A DNA stretch of 64,000 nt, from the NCBI GenBank assembly GCA_027622975.1, contig JAQBVN010000002.1, forward strand, positions 100,364 to 164,363, read 5' to 3'. This DNA comes from Bacteroidota bacterium. Lineage in GTDB: Bacteria; Bacteroidota; Bacteroidia; Flavobacteriales_D; Sanyastnellaceae. Made by a program: the position numbers and the translations under genes. Shown here piece by piece: positions 51,010-59,934 of this stretch. The stretch's first letter is position 1, and the number at the start of each line of letters is the position of its first letter. A model generated the notes under the pieces. That model was not told the DNA's origin, did no database searches, and saw only the letters and a program-made list of their open reading frames with translations.

Positions 51010-51108
51010 GGCATACGTATGCATGTGGGGCCCTTCCCAGGGTCGTTGCATCAGGTTTCTCGACACAACAATCCGCCCAGGCCGAACCGAGATCAATCAA
51101 ACCGCCAC

Positions 51109-52083
51109 TCAGGCGAGCAACTCTCGAGTTTTGATGACGATGCTCTCAGCGTCCAGACCGTACTTCTTCATCAATTGGGCAGGTGTGCCACTTTCGCCAA
51201 ACTGGTCCTCGACGGCAACATGGGCCATGCGTGTAGGATGATGTTTGGCGAGTGTTTGGGCCACCGTTCCACCGAGGCCTCCAAGCACTTGATGCTCTTC
51301 AGCAACCACAACAGCTCCTGTTCGCCGCACACTCTCGATGAGGGATTCTGCGTCGAATGGTTTGATGGTATGGACGTTGAGCACATCGGCTTGAATGCCA
51401 TCTTTCGCCAAGATTTGCGCAGCTTGAATGGCTTCCCATACCATGTGACCACACGCCACGAGGGTCACATTCTCTCCAGACATCAGTCGTTGGATTTTGC
51501 CGAGTTCAAAAGGCGTTTCCGGCTTGATGAATACTGGAACCTTGGGTCGGCCAAACCGCAAATACACGGGGCCATGATGCCCTGCAATGGCGTGCGTAGC
51601 TTGCCTGGTTTGTTCGTAATCCGCAGGAACCACAACGGTCATGTTGGGAAGCATCTTCATCAATCCGATGTCTTCAAGGATTTGATGGGTTGCGCCGTCC
51701 TCACCCAAGGTCAAACCTGCGTGTGAAGCGCAAATCTTGACATTCTTGTCACTGTAGGCGATGCTTTGACGGATTTGGTCGTACACCCGTCCTGTGGAGA
51801 AATTGGCAAAGGTGCCAGTGAAGGGGATTTTCCCTCCAATGGTCATCCCCGCGGCCAAACCCATCATGTTTGCCTCAGCGATGCCCACCTGAAAAAACCG
51901 ATCGGGAAAAGCATCTCGGAAAGCATTCATTTTCAGGGAACCGGTCAGATCCGCACAAAGTCCTACCACGCGATCGTTGTTTTGACCCACTTCGTAGAGC
52001 CCTACGCCAAAACCAGAACGAGTGTCCTTGGATTCAGTAGGATGGAGAAGAAAGGGGGAAGCGTTACTCATGGAGCTTGACAT
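51109..52083 (-). CDS. transketolase, C-terminal subunit
   Basis: 324 residues covering the pyrimidine and C-terminal domains of transketolase. Seen: [33 protein letters not shown] with the ThDP-activating glutamate, [34 protein letters not shown] and [37 protein letters not shown]. With the N-terminal half at 53518 it forms one enzyme of the pentose phosphate and Calvin-type sugar shuffling. ATG 52083 or ATG 52071 (both in frame) start it; the latter overlaps the vWA stop by six bases. Not the DXS enzyme, which is longer and fused. Confidence 0.92.
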   Translation of the reverse strand: MSSSMSNASPFLLHPTESKDTRSGFGVGLYEVGQNNDRVVGLCADLTGSLKMNAFRDAFPDRFFQVGIAEANMMGLAAGMTIGGKIPFTGTFANFSTGRVYDQIRQSIAYSDKNVKICASHAGLTLGEDGATHQILEDIGLMKMLPNMTVVVPADYEQTRQATHAIAGHHGPVYLRFGRPKVPVFIKPETPFELGKIQRLMSGENVTLVACGHMVWEAIQAAQILAKDGIQADVLNVHTIKPFDAESLIESVRRTGAVVVAEEHQVLGGLGGTVAQTLAKHHPTRMAHVAVEDQFGESGTPAQLMKKYGLDAESIVIKTRELLA

Positions 52084-53497
52084 TGGTGGTTGAACCGGAG
52101 GTAATTTGAAAATCGCGGTGAATGCTGTAAAGTGTTCCTCGAGCCACCCGAGAACGGTAGATCAAGGTGTACGAACCTGGTTGAAGGGGAAGGTTTCTGG
52201 TGATTTCCCCCTCAGGAAATTTGTAGACCAAATCCAACGTGGTTTGATCGACAATGACTGCATGTCCGGGTGACCGGCCTTGCACGAAGAGCATCCCAGG
52301 TGCTGAAATCTCCACCGAACCTTGACCATCTTCACGAACCATCACGTCTTGGACCAGGGTGGGAGGTGTGGTTGGAAAGCGCAAATCATAGGTGCCGGAT
52401 CGAAGAAGGACTTCGTCACCAATGGGGCTTGAATAAAATGGGGTGCACGCTCCAGATTTGAACCAGTCCACGTGGATGTTTCCATAGTCCGTCCGGACCC
52501 CCCTTGCAAACTGAGGCCGAATCTTGCCTTGCCCCATGTCAGGAACGCGAATGACGTTGTGAACTCCGGGCTTCAAAGTGATGGAATCAACAACAACAGC
52601 CGGGAGGGAGTGCAACGTCAAAGCGTACATAGGAAGGGGGTCCACATACAGCGTGTCTGGGCTTTCACGATGTCTCAGTGTATGAACCCAATGGGGATTG
52701 CTTTCCCCTGTTCGCATGTCTGTCAAGGAGTAGGGAATGTTGGTGATTCGAGGCTCGTTGGACCCATTCAGAAGCTCGAGGTGAAAGGTTGTGTTGTGAA
52801 GGGCCTGCTCAAGCACCATCTGAAGGATCAATTCAAACGCCTGAGGGTCCGTTGCATCGTAAAAGTTACCGATGCAATTCAAACTCGCCATCAAATTTTC
52901 CTCAATCCCCATGCCAATGACGAAGGGCTTGACAACAATTCCTTTGGCCTGCAAGGCCCGGCTGACGGCGCACGGGTCTTCGTCGCAAGCTTCAATTCCG
53001 TCAGTGATCAACACAATGACATTGCGACCTGGAGTGTCTGGAAAATCCCCTGCCGCCAATTCCAAGGAGCGGGCAATGGGGGTCGTTCCCTGGGCTCTCA
53101 CTTTGCCCAGAGTTTGTTTGATAATCAAGTTGTTAAACGTCCCAAACGGCACCAACAATTCAGTGTCATCACAATCCTGTTGTCCAGCCACGTGCTTGGT
53201 GCCGTGGCCATAGACTCGCAGACCCAATTCAAGTCCCTCACTTCCATGCAGTGATTTGAGAGACTCACTTAGAAGTTCAGAAGCGGTGGTGATTTTTCGT
53301 TGCCCTCCCCACATGGCATTCATGCTGTTGGAGGCGTCGAAGACAAAGAGGATTCGGGTGGGTTCGGCCATTTCTTCTGTCGTGACCTGGCACCATCCAT
53401 GGTGACCAACCATGAAACAGATCACGCCAAGGCAGGACAGGACCAACCTGTGAAAAGGGAAGGGCGGACATCCGTGGTTGATGCGTTTCGAGGTCAC
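52064..53497 (-). CDS. exported von Willebrand factor A domain protein
   Basis: 477 residues with a signal sequence (to about residue 36, ending in GWCQ). The vWA domain (about 48-245) has a complete MIDAS metal site: [17 protein letters not shown] and the Asp in LITDGIEAC. The rest (about 250-470) is beta-rich, with repeating 'LxPGxHNVI', '[10 protein letters not shown]' and '[10 protein letters not shown]' strands like carboxypeptidase-regulatory or PEGA-like modules. Such proteins usually bind partners with a metal-bridged aspartate or glutamate. It lies between the two transketolase halves on the same strand, overlapping the C-subunit start. Confidence 0.83.
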   Translation of the reverse strand: MTSKRINHGCPPFPFHRLVLSCLGVICFMVGHHGWCQVTTEEMAEPTRILFVFDASNSMNAMWGGQRKITTASELLSESLKSLHGSEGLELGLRVYGHGTKHVAGQQDCDDTELLVPFGTFNNLIIKQTLGKVRAQGTTPIARSLELAAGDFPDTPGRNVIVLITDGIEACDEDPCAVSRALQAKGIVVKPFVIGMGIEENLMASLNCIGNFYDATDPQAFELILQMVLEQALHNTTFHLELLNGSNEPRITNIPYSLTDMRTGESNPHWVHTLRHRESPDTLYVDPLPMYALTLHSLPAVVVDSITLKPGVHNVIRVPDMGQGKIRPQFARGVRTDYGNIHVDWFKSGACTPFYSSPIGDEVLLRSGTYDLRFPTTPPTLVQDVMVREDGQGSVEISAPGMLFVQGRSPGHAVIVDQTTLDLVYKFPEGEITRNLPLQPGSYTLIYRSRVARGTLYSIHRDFQITSGSTTNVKLHE

Positions 53498-53517
53498 AGG
53501 GAAGGAATGAACAAGGG

Positions 53518-54360
53518 TCAGTAATCCTTCAACGTCGAGGGCAGTTGATTCAGTGCCCTTTCAAGCTGTTCGTCGCTGGGTGCGATGCCGTGCCACTCGT
53601 GGGTTCCTTCCATAAAATCGACACCTTGGCCCATGGAGGTCGTCATCAACACGACGCAAGGAACGCCCGATCCACGGTATCCATGGGCTTCTACAATCAC
53701 CCGATCCAAATCTTGAAAATCATGGCCATTGGCAGTCAAGACGCGCCATCCGAAGGCCTCCCATTTGGCTTGCAAATTGCCCAACGACATCACATTTTCG
53801 GTGCTTCCATCAATCTGCTGTCCATTGCAATCCACAAAACTGAGGATGTTGTCGATGCGGTGATGTGCGGCATACATGGCGGCCTCCCAGATTTGACCCT
53901 CTTGAAGTTCTCCATCCCCGTGCAGGGAATAAACCCAGGCGCTGTCTTCATTCAGGATTTTGGTTTGGGCTGCCCCCAAGGCCACGCTCAAACCTTGACC
54001 CAAGGAACCTGAGGCAATCCGAATGCCAGGCAGACCTTCTTCCGTCGCCGGGTGTCCTTGAAGGCGGCTGTTCAATTTCCTAAACGTCGCCAATTCCTCC
54101 ACCGGAAAGTATCCCCGTCGGGCCAACACGCTGTACCAGACAGGGCTGATGTGACCATTGGACAAGAAGAACAAATCTTCACCCACGCCGTCCATGTCAA
54201 AGGACTCGGGGTCAATATTCATGGTGTCGAAGTACAGTTTGACCAACAAATCCGTGCACCCCAGGGAACCGCCTGGATGCCCGCTTTGAACGGCGTGAAC
54301 CATGCGAACAATGTCGCGTCGGACTTGGGTCGAGAGGGAAGAAAGCTCCTGCAAATTCAT
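53518..54360 (-). CDS. transketolase, N-terminal (thiamine-diphosphate) subunit
   Basis: 280 residues. It binds the diphosphate of ThDP through GDGELQEGQIWEAAMYAAHH and SFVDCNGQQIDG; the N terminus carries VQSGHPGGSLGCTDLLV and SNGHISPVWYSVLARRG, and RLQGHPATEEGLPGI follows. The partner half is at 51109-52083, after the vWA gene. Split transketolase is common in Bacteroidota and archaea; a vWA gene in between is not something I expect. TACTTTTG on the minus strand ends four bases before ATG 54360. Confidence 0.93.
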   Translation of the reverse strand: MNLQELSSLSTQVRRDIVRMVHAVQSGHPGGSLGCTDLLVKLYFDTMNIDPESFDMDGVGEDLFFLSNGHISPVWYSVLARRGYFPVEELATFRKLNSRLQGHPATEEGLPGIRIASGSLGQGLSVALGAAQTKILNEDSAWVYSLHGDGELQEGQIWEAAMYAAHHRIDNILSFVDCNGQQIDGSTENVMSLGNLQAKWEAFGWRVLTANGHDFQDLDRVIVEAHGYRGSGVPCVVLMTTSMGQGVDFMEGTHEWHGIAPSDEQLERALNQLPSTLKDY

Positions 54361-54364
54361 GGCG

Positions 54365-54372
54365 CAAAAGTA
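54365..54372 (-). promoter_or_regulatory. -7 box four bases before the transketolase N-subunit gene
   Basis: A perfect TACTTTTG on the minus strand, then CGCC, then ATG 54360. This is the same spacing as at 15247 and 30063. Confidence 0.45.
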
Positions 54373-54442
54373 CCTACGTCCCTATGCCCGTTGCGGGGCT
54401 GTGTAAAATATTTGGAAAAACAATGGAGCGGGAAGAAGTGGC

Positions 54443-54450
54443 TACCTTTG
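54443..54450 (+). promoter_or_regulatory. ychF: -7 box of ychF
   Basis: A perfect TACCTTTG, 25 bases before ATG 54476. A TTTG lies 28 bases upstream (54411-54414), a longer spacing than usual. Confidence 0.4.
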
Positions 54451-54475
54451 ACTTCCCAAATCAACAGATTCCACC

Positions 54476-55573
54476 ATGGCACTTCAGTGCGGCATTGTCG
54501 GCCTCCCCAACGTGGGCAAGAGCACGTTGTTCAATTGTTTGTCCAACGCCAAGGCACAAAGTGCCAACTTCCCATTCTGCACCATCGAACCCAACATTGG
54601 GGTCATCACGGTTCCTGATCCTCGACTGAACAAACTCGCTGAATTGGTGAAGCCCCAGAATGTGATGCCAACGACTGTCGAAATTGTGGACATCGCGGGT
54701 TTGGTCAAGGGTGCAAGTCAGGGTGAAGGGTTGGGCAACAAGTTTCTCGGAAACATCCGAACCACCGATGCCATTCTACATGTGCTTCGTTGCTTTGACG
54801 ATGACAACATTGTCCATGTCGATGGAAGTGTCGACCCCATTCGGGACAAGGAAGTCATTGATGCTGAGCTCCAGCTGAAGGATTTGGAGACTCTTGATTC
54901 GCGAAAACTCAAAGTGAAAAAGGCCGCACAAACAGGAGACAAGGATGCCTTGAAGCAGCTTCAGTTTTACGAACGCCTCGAAGCGCATCTCAACCAAGGA
55001 AAGAGCGCCAGAGGTTTGGACTTGGAAGACCATGAAGTGCCTTTGATGAAGGACATGCAACTGTTGACGGCCAAGCCCATCCTCTACGTTTGCAATGTGG
55101 ATGAAGGTTCTGTGGTGGATGGCAACGCGCATGTCAACCGCGTCAAGCAAGTTGCTGAAGAGGAGGGAGCCGGAGTGCTCGTGCTGGGTGCTGCAATCGA
55201 GGCCGACATCGCAGAATTGGAAGATCCCGAAGAGCGCGAAATGTTCCTGGCTGATTTGGGATTGGACGAACCCGGAGTTTCCAAGTTGATTCGCGCGGCT
55301 TATGCCTTGTTGAACCTTCAAACCTATTTCACGGCGGGTGTGAAGGAGGTGAGAGCTTGGACCATCCGAAAGGGCTTCACAGCACCCGAAGCGGCTGGTG
55401 TTATCCACACGGATTTCCAAAAGGGATTCATTCGAGCTGAAGTGATGAAGTACCACGATTTCGTCTCCATGGGGTCCGAGTTGGCCGTGAAGGAAGCCGG
55501 CAAGCTATCCGTGGAGGGCAAGGAGTACATTGTGCAGGACGGAGACATCATGCATTTTAGATTCAATGTTTGA
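54476..55573 (+). CDS. ychF: redox-regulated ATPase YchF (Obg-family)
   Basis: 365 residues, normal length. G1 motif GLPNVGKSTLFN, G3 DIAGLVKGASQGEG (the family's DxxGL form) and the specificity loop that prefers ATP over GTP (YVCNVDEGSV in place of NKxD). A C-terminal TGS domain ends the protein (YFTAGVKEVRAWTIRKG...DGDIMHFRFNV). It binds the ribosome and affects stress responses. It is followed by a SnoaL-like gene after 10 bases. Confidence 0.96.
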   Translation: MALQCGIVGLPNVGKSTLFNCLSNAKAQSANFPFCTIEPNIGVITVPDPRLNKLAELVKPQNVMPTTVEIVDIAGLVKGASQGEGLGNKFLGNIRTTDAILHVLRCFDDDNIVHVDGSVDPIRDKEVIDAELQLKDLETLDSRKLKVKKAAQTGDKDALKQLQFYERLEAHLNQGKSARGLDLEDHEVPLMKDMQLLTAKPILYVCNVDEGSVVDGNAHVNRVKQVAEEEGAGVLVLGAAIEADIAELEDPEEREMFLADLGLDEPGVSKLIRAAYALLNLQTYFTAGVKEVRAWTIRKGFTAPEAAGVIHTDFQKGFIRAEVMKYHDFVSMGSELAVKEAGKLSVEGKEYIVQDGDIMHFRFNV

Positions 55574-55583
55574 GCCGCAGCGC

Positions 55584-56069
55584 ATGAGACACAAACTCAC
55601 TTCTTCGATCCCTGGGGTGGGAACTGTCCTGATCTTCTGCGTGTGCCTTGCATGGGGGATTTCCTTGCATGCTCAAACCCCAAACACCTCCCTTTGGTGT
55701 TTAGGACTGCCTGAGGAGATTGCAGACGTCATGGGGGATCAACAGCGCGCATGGAACAACGGAGATCTGGTTGGTTTCATGAACGGATATTGGGAGAGTG
55801 ACTCTTTGATGTTTGTGGGTGGAGGTGGATTGACATACGGCCATGCCGCCACGTTGGCTCGTTACCAAGCGGGATATCCCGACAAAGCTTCGATGGGGAT
55901 CTTGACATTCGTCAACATCTCTTGGTTGCCTTTGTCCAGCGACACGGGCTTGCTCGTGGGTTCGTGGCATTTGGCCAAGGACGGACTGGACGATGCTTCA
56001 GGCATGTATTCCCTCGTGTGGAGAAGACAGGAGGGGCGTTGGCTCATCGTCGCAGATCACAGCTCATGA
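55584..56069 (+). CDS. exported SnoaL-like (DUF4440) protein
   Basis: 161 residues. ATG 55584 gives a signal peptide ending in SLHAQ. The mature part fits the cone-shaped NTF2-like fold: MGDQQRAWNNGDLVGFMNGYWESDSLMFVG, then GGLTYGHAATLARYQAGY, then GMYSLVWRRQEGRWLIVADHSS. Proteins of this type include isomerases, bound-ligand carriers and steroid enzymes, so a function cannot be assigned. The stop overlaps the rhomboid start by four bases (TCATGA), so it is co-translated with a membrane protease. Confidence 0.8.
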   Translation: MRHKLTSSIPGVGTVLIFCVCLAWGISLHAQTPNTSLWCLGLPEEIADVMGDQQRAWNNGDLVGFMNGYWESDSLMFVGGGGLTYGHAATLARYQAGYPDKASMGILTFVNISWLPLSSDTGLLVGSWHLAKDGLDDASGMYSLVWRRQEGRWLIVADHSS

Positions 56070-56671
56070 CCGTTGTTCATGCGGTGGTGGCAGCCACAGT
56101 CCTGACTTCCTGGTGGGCCATGGATCGCCCTGCGGTCAAAAAGAAGTTGCTTTTGGTCCCTTATCGAATCAAGCAAGGAGGAGAATGGCAGCGGCTTGTA
56201 ACGCACGGTTTCATCCACGCGGATTGGATGCACCTTGCGTTCAATATGTTCGTGTTGTTTGAATTCGGACGAACAGTGGAAAGCGATTTGTCATCCGTCG
56301 AATGGTTGGGATTTCCGGCTTTGTATGCGGGCGGAATGATCTCTGGCGCTCTTCCGGCTCTGCGAAAACACGGCGACAACCCTTCCTACGCAAGTCTGGG
56401 TGCATCTGGGGCTGTCAGCGCCGTGCTTGTGGCCTTTGTGGCCTTGCACCCTACAAGTACATTGCTCCTGTTTTTTGTCATTCCCGTCCCTGCGGTGCTC
56501 GCGGGGGTGTTGTTTTTTTGGTACGAGGCACGGATGATGGATCAGGGAAGAGGCAGGGTTGCGCACGACGCGCACCTCGGGGGAGGCATGTTTGGACTCC
56601 TATGGGTCTTTCTTACCGTGCCAAACGCCCTCGCCGAGATGATGAAAGCGTTGCAGAGTCTTTTGGGCTAA
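56066..56671 (+). CDS. rhomboid family intramembrane serine protease
   Basis: 201 residues with six predicted membrane helices. The catalytic pair is seen as the serine in SLGASGAVSAVLVAF and the histidine in HDAHLGGGMFGLLW. The conserved HGFIHADWMHLAFNMFVLFEFG precedes them. Rhomboids cut substrates within the membrane. ATG 56066 is coupled to the SnoaL-like gene. It converges with ftsB after a short gap. Confidence 0.9.
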   Translation: MTVVHAVVAATVLTSWWAMDRPAVKKKLLLVPYRIKQGGEWQRLVTHGFIHADWMHLAFNMFVLFEFGRTVESDLSSVEWLGFPALYAGGMISGALPALRKHGDNPSYASLGASGAVSAVLVAFVALHPTSTLLLFFVIPVPAVLAGVLFFWYEARMMDQGRGRVAHDAHLGGGMFGLLWVFLTVPNALAEMMKALQSLLG

Positions 56672-56682
56672 TCCCCCTGATT

Positions 56683-56985
56683 TCAATCCACTACGCGGTA
56701 GACTTCTTCATTGCTTTTCCGCATGAAATAACGTTCACGCGCAAAGCGCTCCAGGGCAGCTGGGTCGGTCAACAGCGTCGCGGATTGCTCTTCGAGCATG
56801 GCGTTGCGATATTCGACTTCTTCGAGTTCTTGTCGAAGCTCGCGAAGGGACCATGATTCGCGTACAACAAAGGGTATGCCCAAATCATGGATGAACGTTG
56901 CCCACACCAATGCGAGTAAGGTCACAGCCACGTATTTGTTCTGCAACGCATCTTTGACCCATGCCTTCCACTCAGCTGTGCTCAC
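56683..56985 (-). CDS. FtsB/DivIC-type septum formation protein
   Basis: 100 residues. A short cytoplasmic N terminus, one transmembrane helix (about 18-36, YVAVTLLALVWATFIHDLG) and a periplasmic coiled coil (SLRELRQELEEVEYRNAMLEEQ). The conserved DPAALERFARERYFMRKSNEEVYRV closes it. In other bacteria FtsB pairs with FtsL and FtsQ at the division site. Its start overlaps the clpC stop by four bases. Confidence 0.88.
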   Translation of the reverse strand: MSTAEWKAWVKDALQNKYVAVTLLALVWATFIHDLGIPFVVRESWSLRELRQELEEVEYRNAMLEEQSATLLTDPAALERFARERYFMRKSNEEVYRVVD

Positions 56986-59678
56986 TCTTCAGGAGGTGTT
57001 GCTTCCGAGCTGGTTTCTGTGGCTGCATCTTCATCCTTGGTGGACTTTTTGGTGCTCCTTTTGGCAGCAGGCTTTTTGGCCACACCCGTTGTCGATTCTC
57101 CCTCGCCACGAAGTGCCTCTTCAGCCCCTTCAGGCATCTCGAGCAGTCCGCCCTTAATCACGCTAATGGTCAGTGAGGAAGCACCCTCTTCGTAATCTGC
57201 CCGCAAAAGGTCGCCTTCGCTGACATCGCTGTTGATGATCTCCTCCGCAAATGGGTCTTCGAGATATTTCTGAATTGCTCTCTTGAGTGGGCGCGCCCCG
57301 TACTTTTCATCGTACCCCTTGTCGCAGATGTAATCGCTCGCAGCGGAGGTGATTTCCAAGTCGTATCCAAGATCCACAACTCGCTTCTTCAAGGCATCGA
57401 GTTCAATGTTGATGATGCGATGAATGTGCTCACGCTTGAGACTCTTGAACAGGATGACATCATCAATGCGGTTCAAGAACTCCGGAGCGAAGGCCCGTTT
57501 GAGTGCGGTTTGAATCACGTTGTCTCTGTCTGAATCCATGTTGGCACTCTTGGCAGCTGTACCAAATCCCACGCCTGTTCCAAATTCAGCGAGTTGTCGT
57601 GCACCGATGTTGGAAGTCATGATGATGATTGTGTTCCTGAAATCCACCTTTCTGCCAAGGCTGTCTGTCAATTGCCCGTCGTCAAGAGCTTGAAGCAACA
57701 GGTTGAAAACGTCAGGGTGTGCCTTTTCAATTTCATCAAGCAAAACGATGGAGTAGGGGCGACGTCGCACCTTTTCGGTCAATTGCCCGCCTTCTTCATA
57801 TCCAACATAGCCTGGAGGGGCTCCAATCAACCGAGTCACGGCGAACTTCTCCATGTATTCCGACATGTCAATGCGAATCAAGGCATCTTCGGAGTCAAAC
57901 ATGAAGCGTGACAAGACCTTGGCGAGTTGGGTTTTTCCCACTCCCGTTGGCCCGAGGAAAATGAAGGATCCGATGGGCTTGTTGGGATCCTTCAAGCCAG
58001 CTCGGTTCCTCTTGATGGCCTTGACCACCTTCACGACCGCTTCGTCCTGACCAATCACCTTGCCTTGCAGTTCGTGATCCATGCGTGCCAGACGGCCACT
58101 TTCCTTCTCGGCAATGCGCTGAACAGGAATTCCCGTCATCATGGCAACCACATCCCCGACATGTTCCGCTGTGACTGTGACCCTGTGGTTTTTAGAATCT
58201 TCTTCCCAAGCCTTCTTCGCCTTTTCCAAACGCTCATTCAGCGTACGCTCGGTGTCTCGCAGTCGGGCTGCTTCTTCATACCGTTGAGACCGAACGACCT
58301 TGCTCTTTTCTTCCTTCACACGCTCGATTTCAGCCTCAATGTCTACGATTTCTTGAGGGACATTGATGTTGGTGAGGTGAACGCGGCTTCCCACTTCGTC
58401 CAAGGCATCGATGGCTTTGTCTGGCAGATTTCGATCCGTGATGTAACGGCTCGTCAGTGAAACGCACGCGTTAATGGCATCTTCGGTGTATCGAACGCTG
58501 TGATGTTCCTCGTACTTGTCCTTGATGTTGTGCAGAATTTGGATGGTCTCTTCTACGGAAGTTGGTTCCACCATCACCTTTTGGAAGCGACGCTCCAAGG
58601 CGCCATCCTTTTCAATGTATTGCCGGTGCTCATCCAAGGTCGTGGCGCCGATGCATTGAATTTCGCCCCGGGCAAGGGCAGGTTTGAACATGTTGGAGGC
58701 ATCCAAGGATCCGCTCGCACCTCCGGCACCCACAATGGTGTGAATCTCATCGATGAACAGAATGACATCCGGAGATTTTTCCAGTTCATTCATGACAGCT
58801 TTCATGCGCTCCTCGAATTGACCGCGGTATTTGGTGCCGGCAACGAGAGAGGCGACATCCAAGGTGACAATGCGTTTGTTGAACAACACGCGACTGACCT
58901 TTTTCTCGACAATGCGAATGGCCAATCCCTCCGCAATGGCACTCTTGCCCACGCCAGGTTCACCCATGAGGATGGGGTTGTTCTTTTTGCGGCGTGACAG
59001 AATTTGGCTGACTCGCTCGATTTCTTTTGCACGTCCCACGATGGGGTCGAGGCGACCTTCCTCCGCCATGCGAGTCAGGTCTCTGCCAAAATTGTCGAGC
59101 ACCGGGGTTTTCGATTTGGGATCGCCCTTCCGGCTCGCAGGACCGCCACTTCCTCCACTGAATTCACTACCACCTTCAGAAGGCGAATCATCGTCAGACA
59201 AAGGGTGATCAGCTCGGGGGGAAGAGGGGCGGCCCCCGTCTTCCGCAATCAGGTTTTCAAATTCTTCTTTGGCCACGTCGTAATCGATGTTGAATGCGTG
59301 AATGCTCTTGGTTGCTACGTTGTCTTCGTCCTTCAAAATGCTCAGCAACAAATGCTCTGTACCAATGACTGAGCTTTTGAAGATTTTGGCTTCGAGGTAG
59401 GTGATTTTCAGAATCTTCTCAGCCTGCTTCACCAAAGGAATGTTTCCAGAGCCTGCGGGTTTGGCTGTGCTTGGTCGAACAGAACCCTCCACGAGCTTTC
59501 TCAGTTTCTGCAAATCGCAATTCAGACCTTCCAAAATGCGGACTGCTGTGCCTTCGCCCTCCTTGATGATACCCAAGAGCAAATGCTCCACACCGATGTA
59601 ATTGTGACCCAATCGAAGGGCCTCTTCTCGGCTCAGTGAAATCACTTCTCGTACCCGGGGTGAAAATTTTGCGTCCAT
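56982..59678 (-). CDS. clpC: ClpC-type ATP-dependent Clp protease ATP-binding subunit
   Basis: 898 residues. An N-terminal Clp repeat domain (about 1-145: FSPRVREVISLSREEALRLGHNYIGVEHLLLGI) precedes the first AAA+ module (GEPGVGKSAIAEGLA, Walker B VILFIDEIHTIVGAG). Next come a UVR/middle-domain helix (VKEEKSKVVRSQRYEEAARLRDTE) and the second AAA+ module (GPTGVGKTQLAKVL). The C terminus adds a Lys/Ala/Thr/Glu-rich tail of about 45 residues not seen in standard ClpC. It unfolds proteins for ClpP. A TAGCTTTG box lies upstream. It is coupled to ftsB. Confidence 0.95.
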   Translation of the reverse strand: MDAKFSPRVREVISLSREEALRLGHNYIGVEHLLLGIIKEGEGTAVRILEGLNCDLQKLRKLVEGSVRPSTAKPAGSGNIPLVKQAEKILKITYLEAKIFKSSVIGTEHLLLSILKDEDNVATKSIHAFNIDYDVAKEEFENLIAEDGGRPSSPRADHPLSDDDSPSEGGSEFSGGSGGPASRKGDPKSKTPVLDNFGRDLTRMAEEGRLDPIVGRAKEIERVSQILSRRKKNNPILMGEPGVGKSAIAEGLAIRIVEKKVSRVLFNKRIVTLDVASLVAGTKYRGQFEERMKAVMNELEKSPDVILFIDEIHTIVGAGGASGSLDASNMFKPALARGEIQCIGATTLDEHRQYIEKDGALERRFQKVMVEPTSVEETIQILHNIKDKYEEHHSVRYTEDAINACVSLTSRYITDRNLPDKAIDALDEVGSRVHLTNINVPQEIVDIEAEIERVKEEKSKVVRSQRYEEAARLRDTERTLNERLEKAKKAWEEDSKNHRVTVTAEHVGDVVAMMTGIPVQRIAEKESGRLARMDHELQGKVIGQDEAVVKVVKAIKRNRAGLKDPNKPIGSFIFLGPTGVGKTQLAKVLSRFMFDSEDALIRIDMSEYMEKFAVTRLIGAPPGYVGYEEGGQLTEKVRRRPYSIVLLDEIEKAHPDVFNLLLQALDDGQLTDSLGRKVDFRNTIIIMTSNIGARQLAEFGTGVGFGTAAKSANMDSDRDNVIQTALKRAFAPEFLNRIDDVILFKSLKREHIHRIINIELDALKKRVVDLGYDLEITSAASDYICDKGYDEKYGARPLKRAIQKYLEDPFAEEIINSDVSEGDLLRADYEEGASSLTISVIKGGLLEMPEGAEEALRGEGESTTGVAKKPAAKRSTKKSTKDEDAATETSSEATPPEE

Positions 59679-59708
59679 GGTGGAATCTGTTCAAGGTCAA
59701 ACTTCAGT

Positions 59709-59716
59709 CAAAGCTA
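59709..59716 (-). promoter_or_regulatory. clpC: -7 box upstream of clpC
   Basis: A perfect TAGCTTTG on the minus strand, 30 bases before ATG 59678. No -33 TTTG at the usual distance. The gap 59717-59934 shows only a TATTTTTG (59829-59836) on the plus strand that might serve gyrA. Confidence 0.4.
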
Positions 59717-59934
59717 CGTGTCACCTCGGACCTGCTGTGCAGCATGGGTCAATGTTTTCCACAGAAGGTTGGCGCGATTTGTGAAGAATTGGGGTCCTCA
59801 AACACCCACATGGCGCGGGACCTCGGGCTATTTTTGAAGGTTGTGCGCCGGGGCGGAAAGGGCTTCTTGAAGGCACTCCAAATGAGTGCTTCAGGTATTG
59901 CTGAACGAGTTAAACCGGCGGATGAACGAACGTT

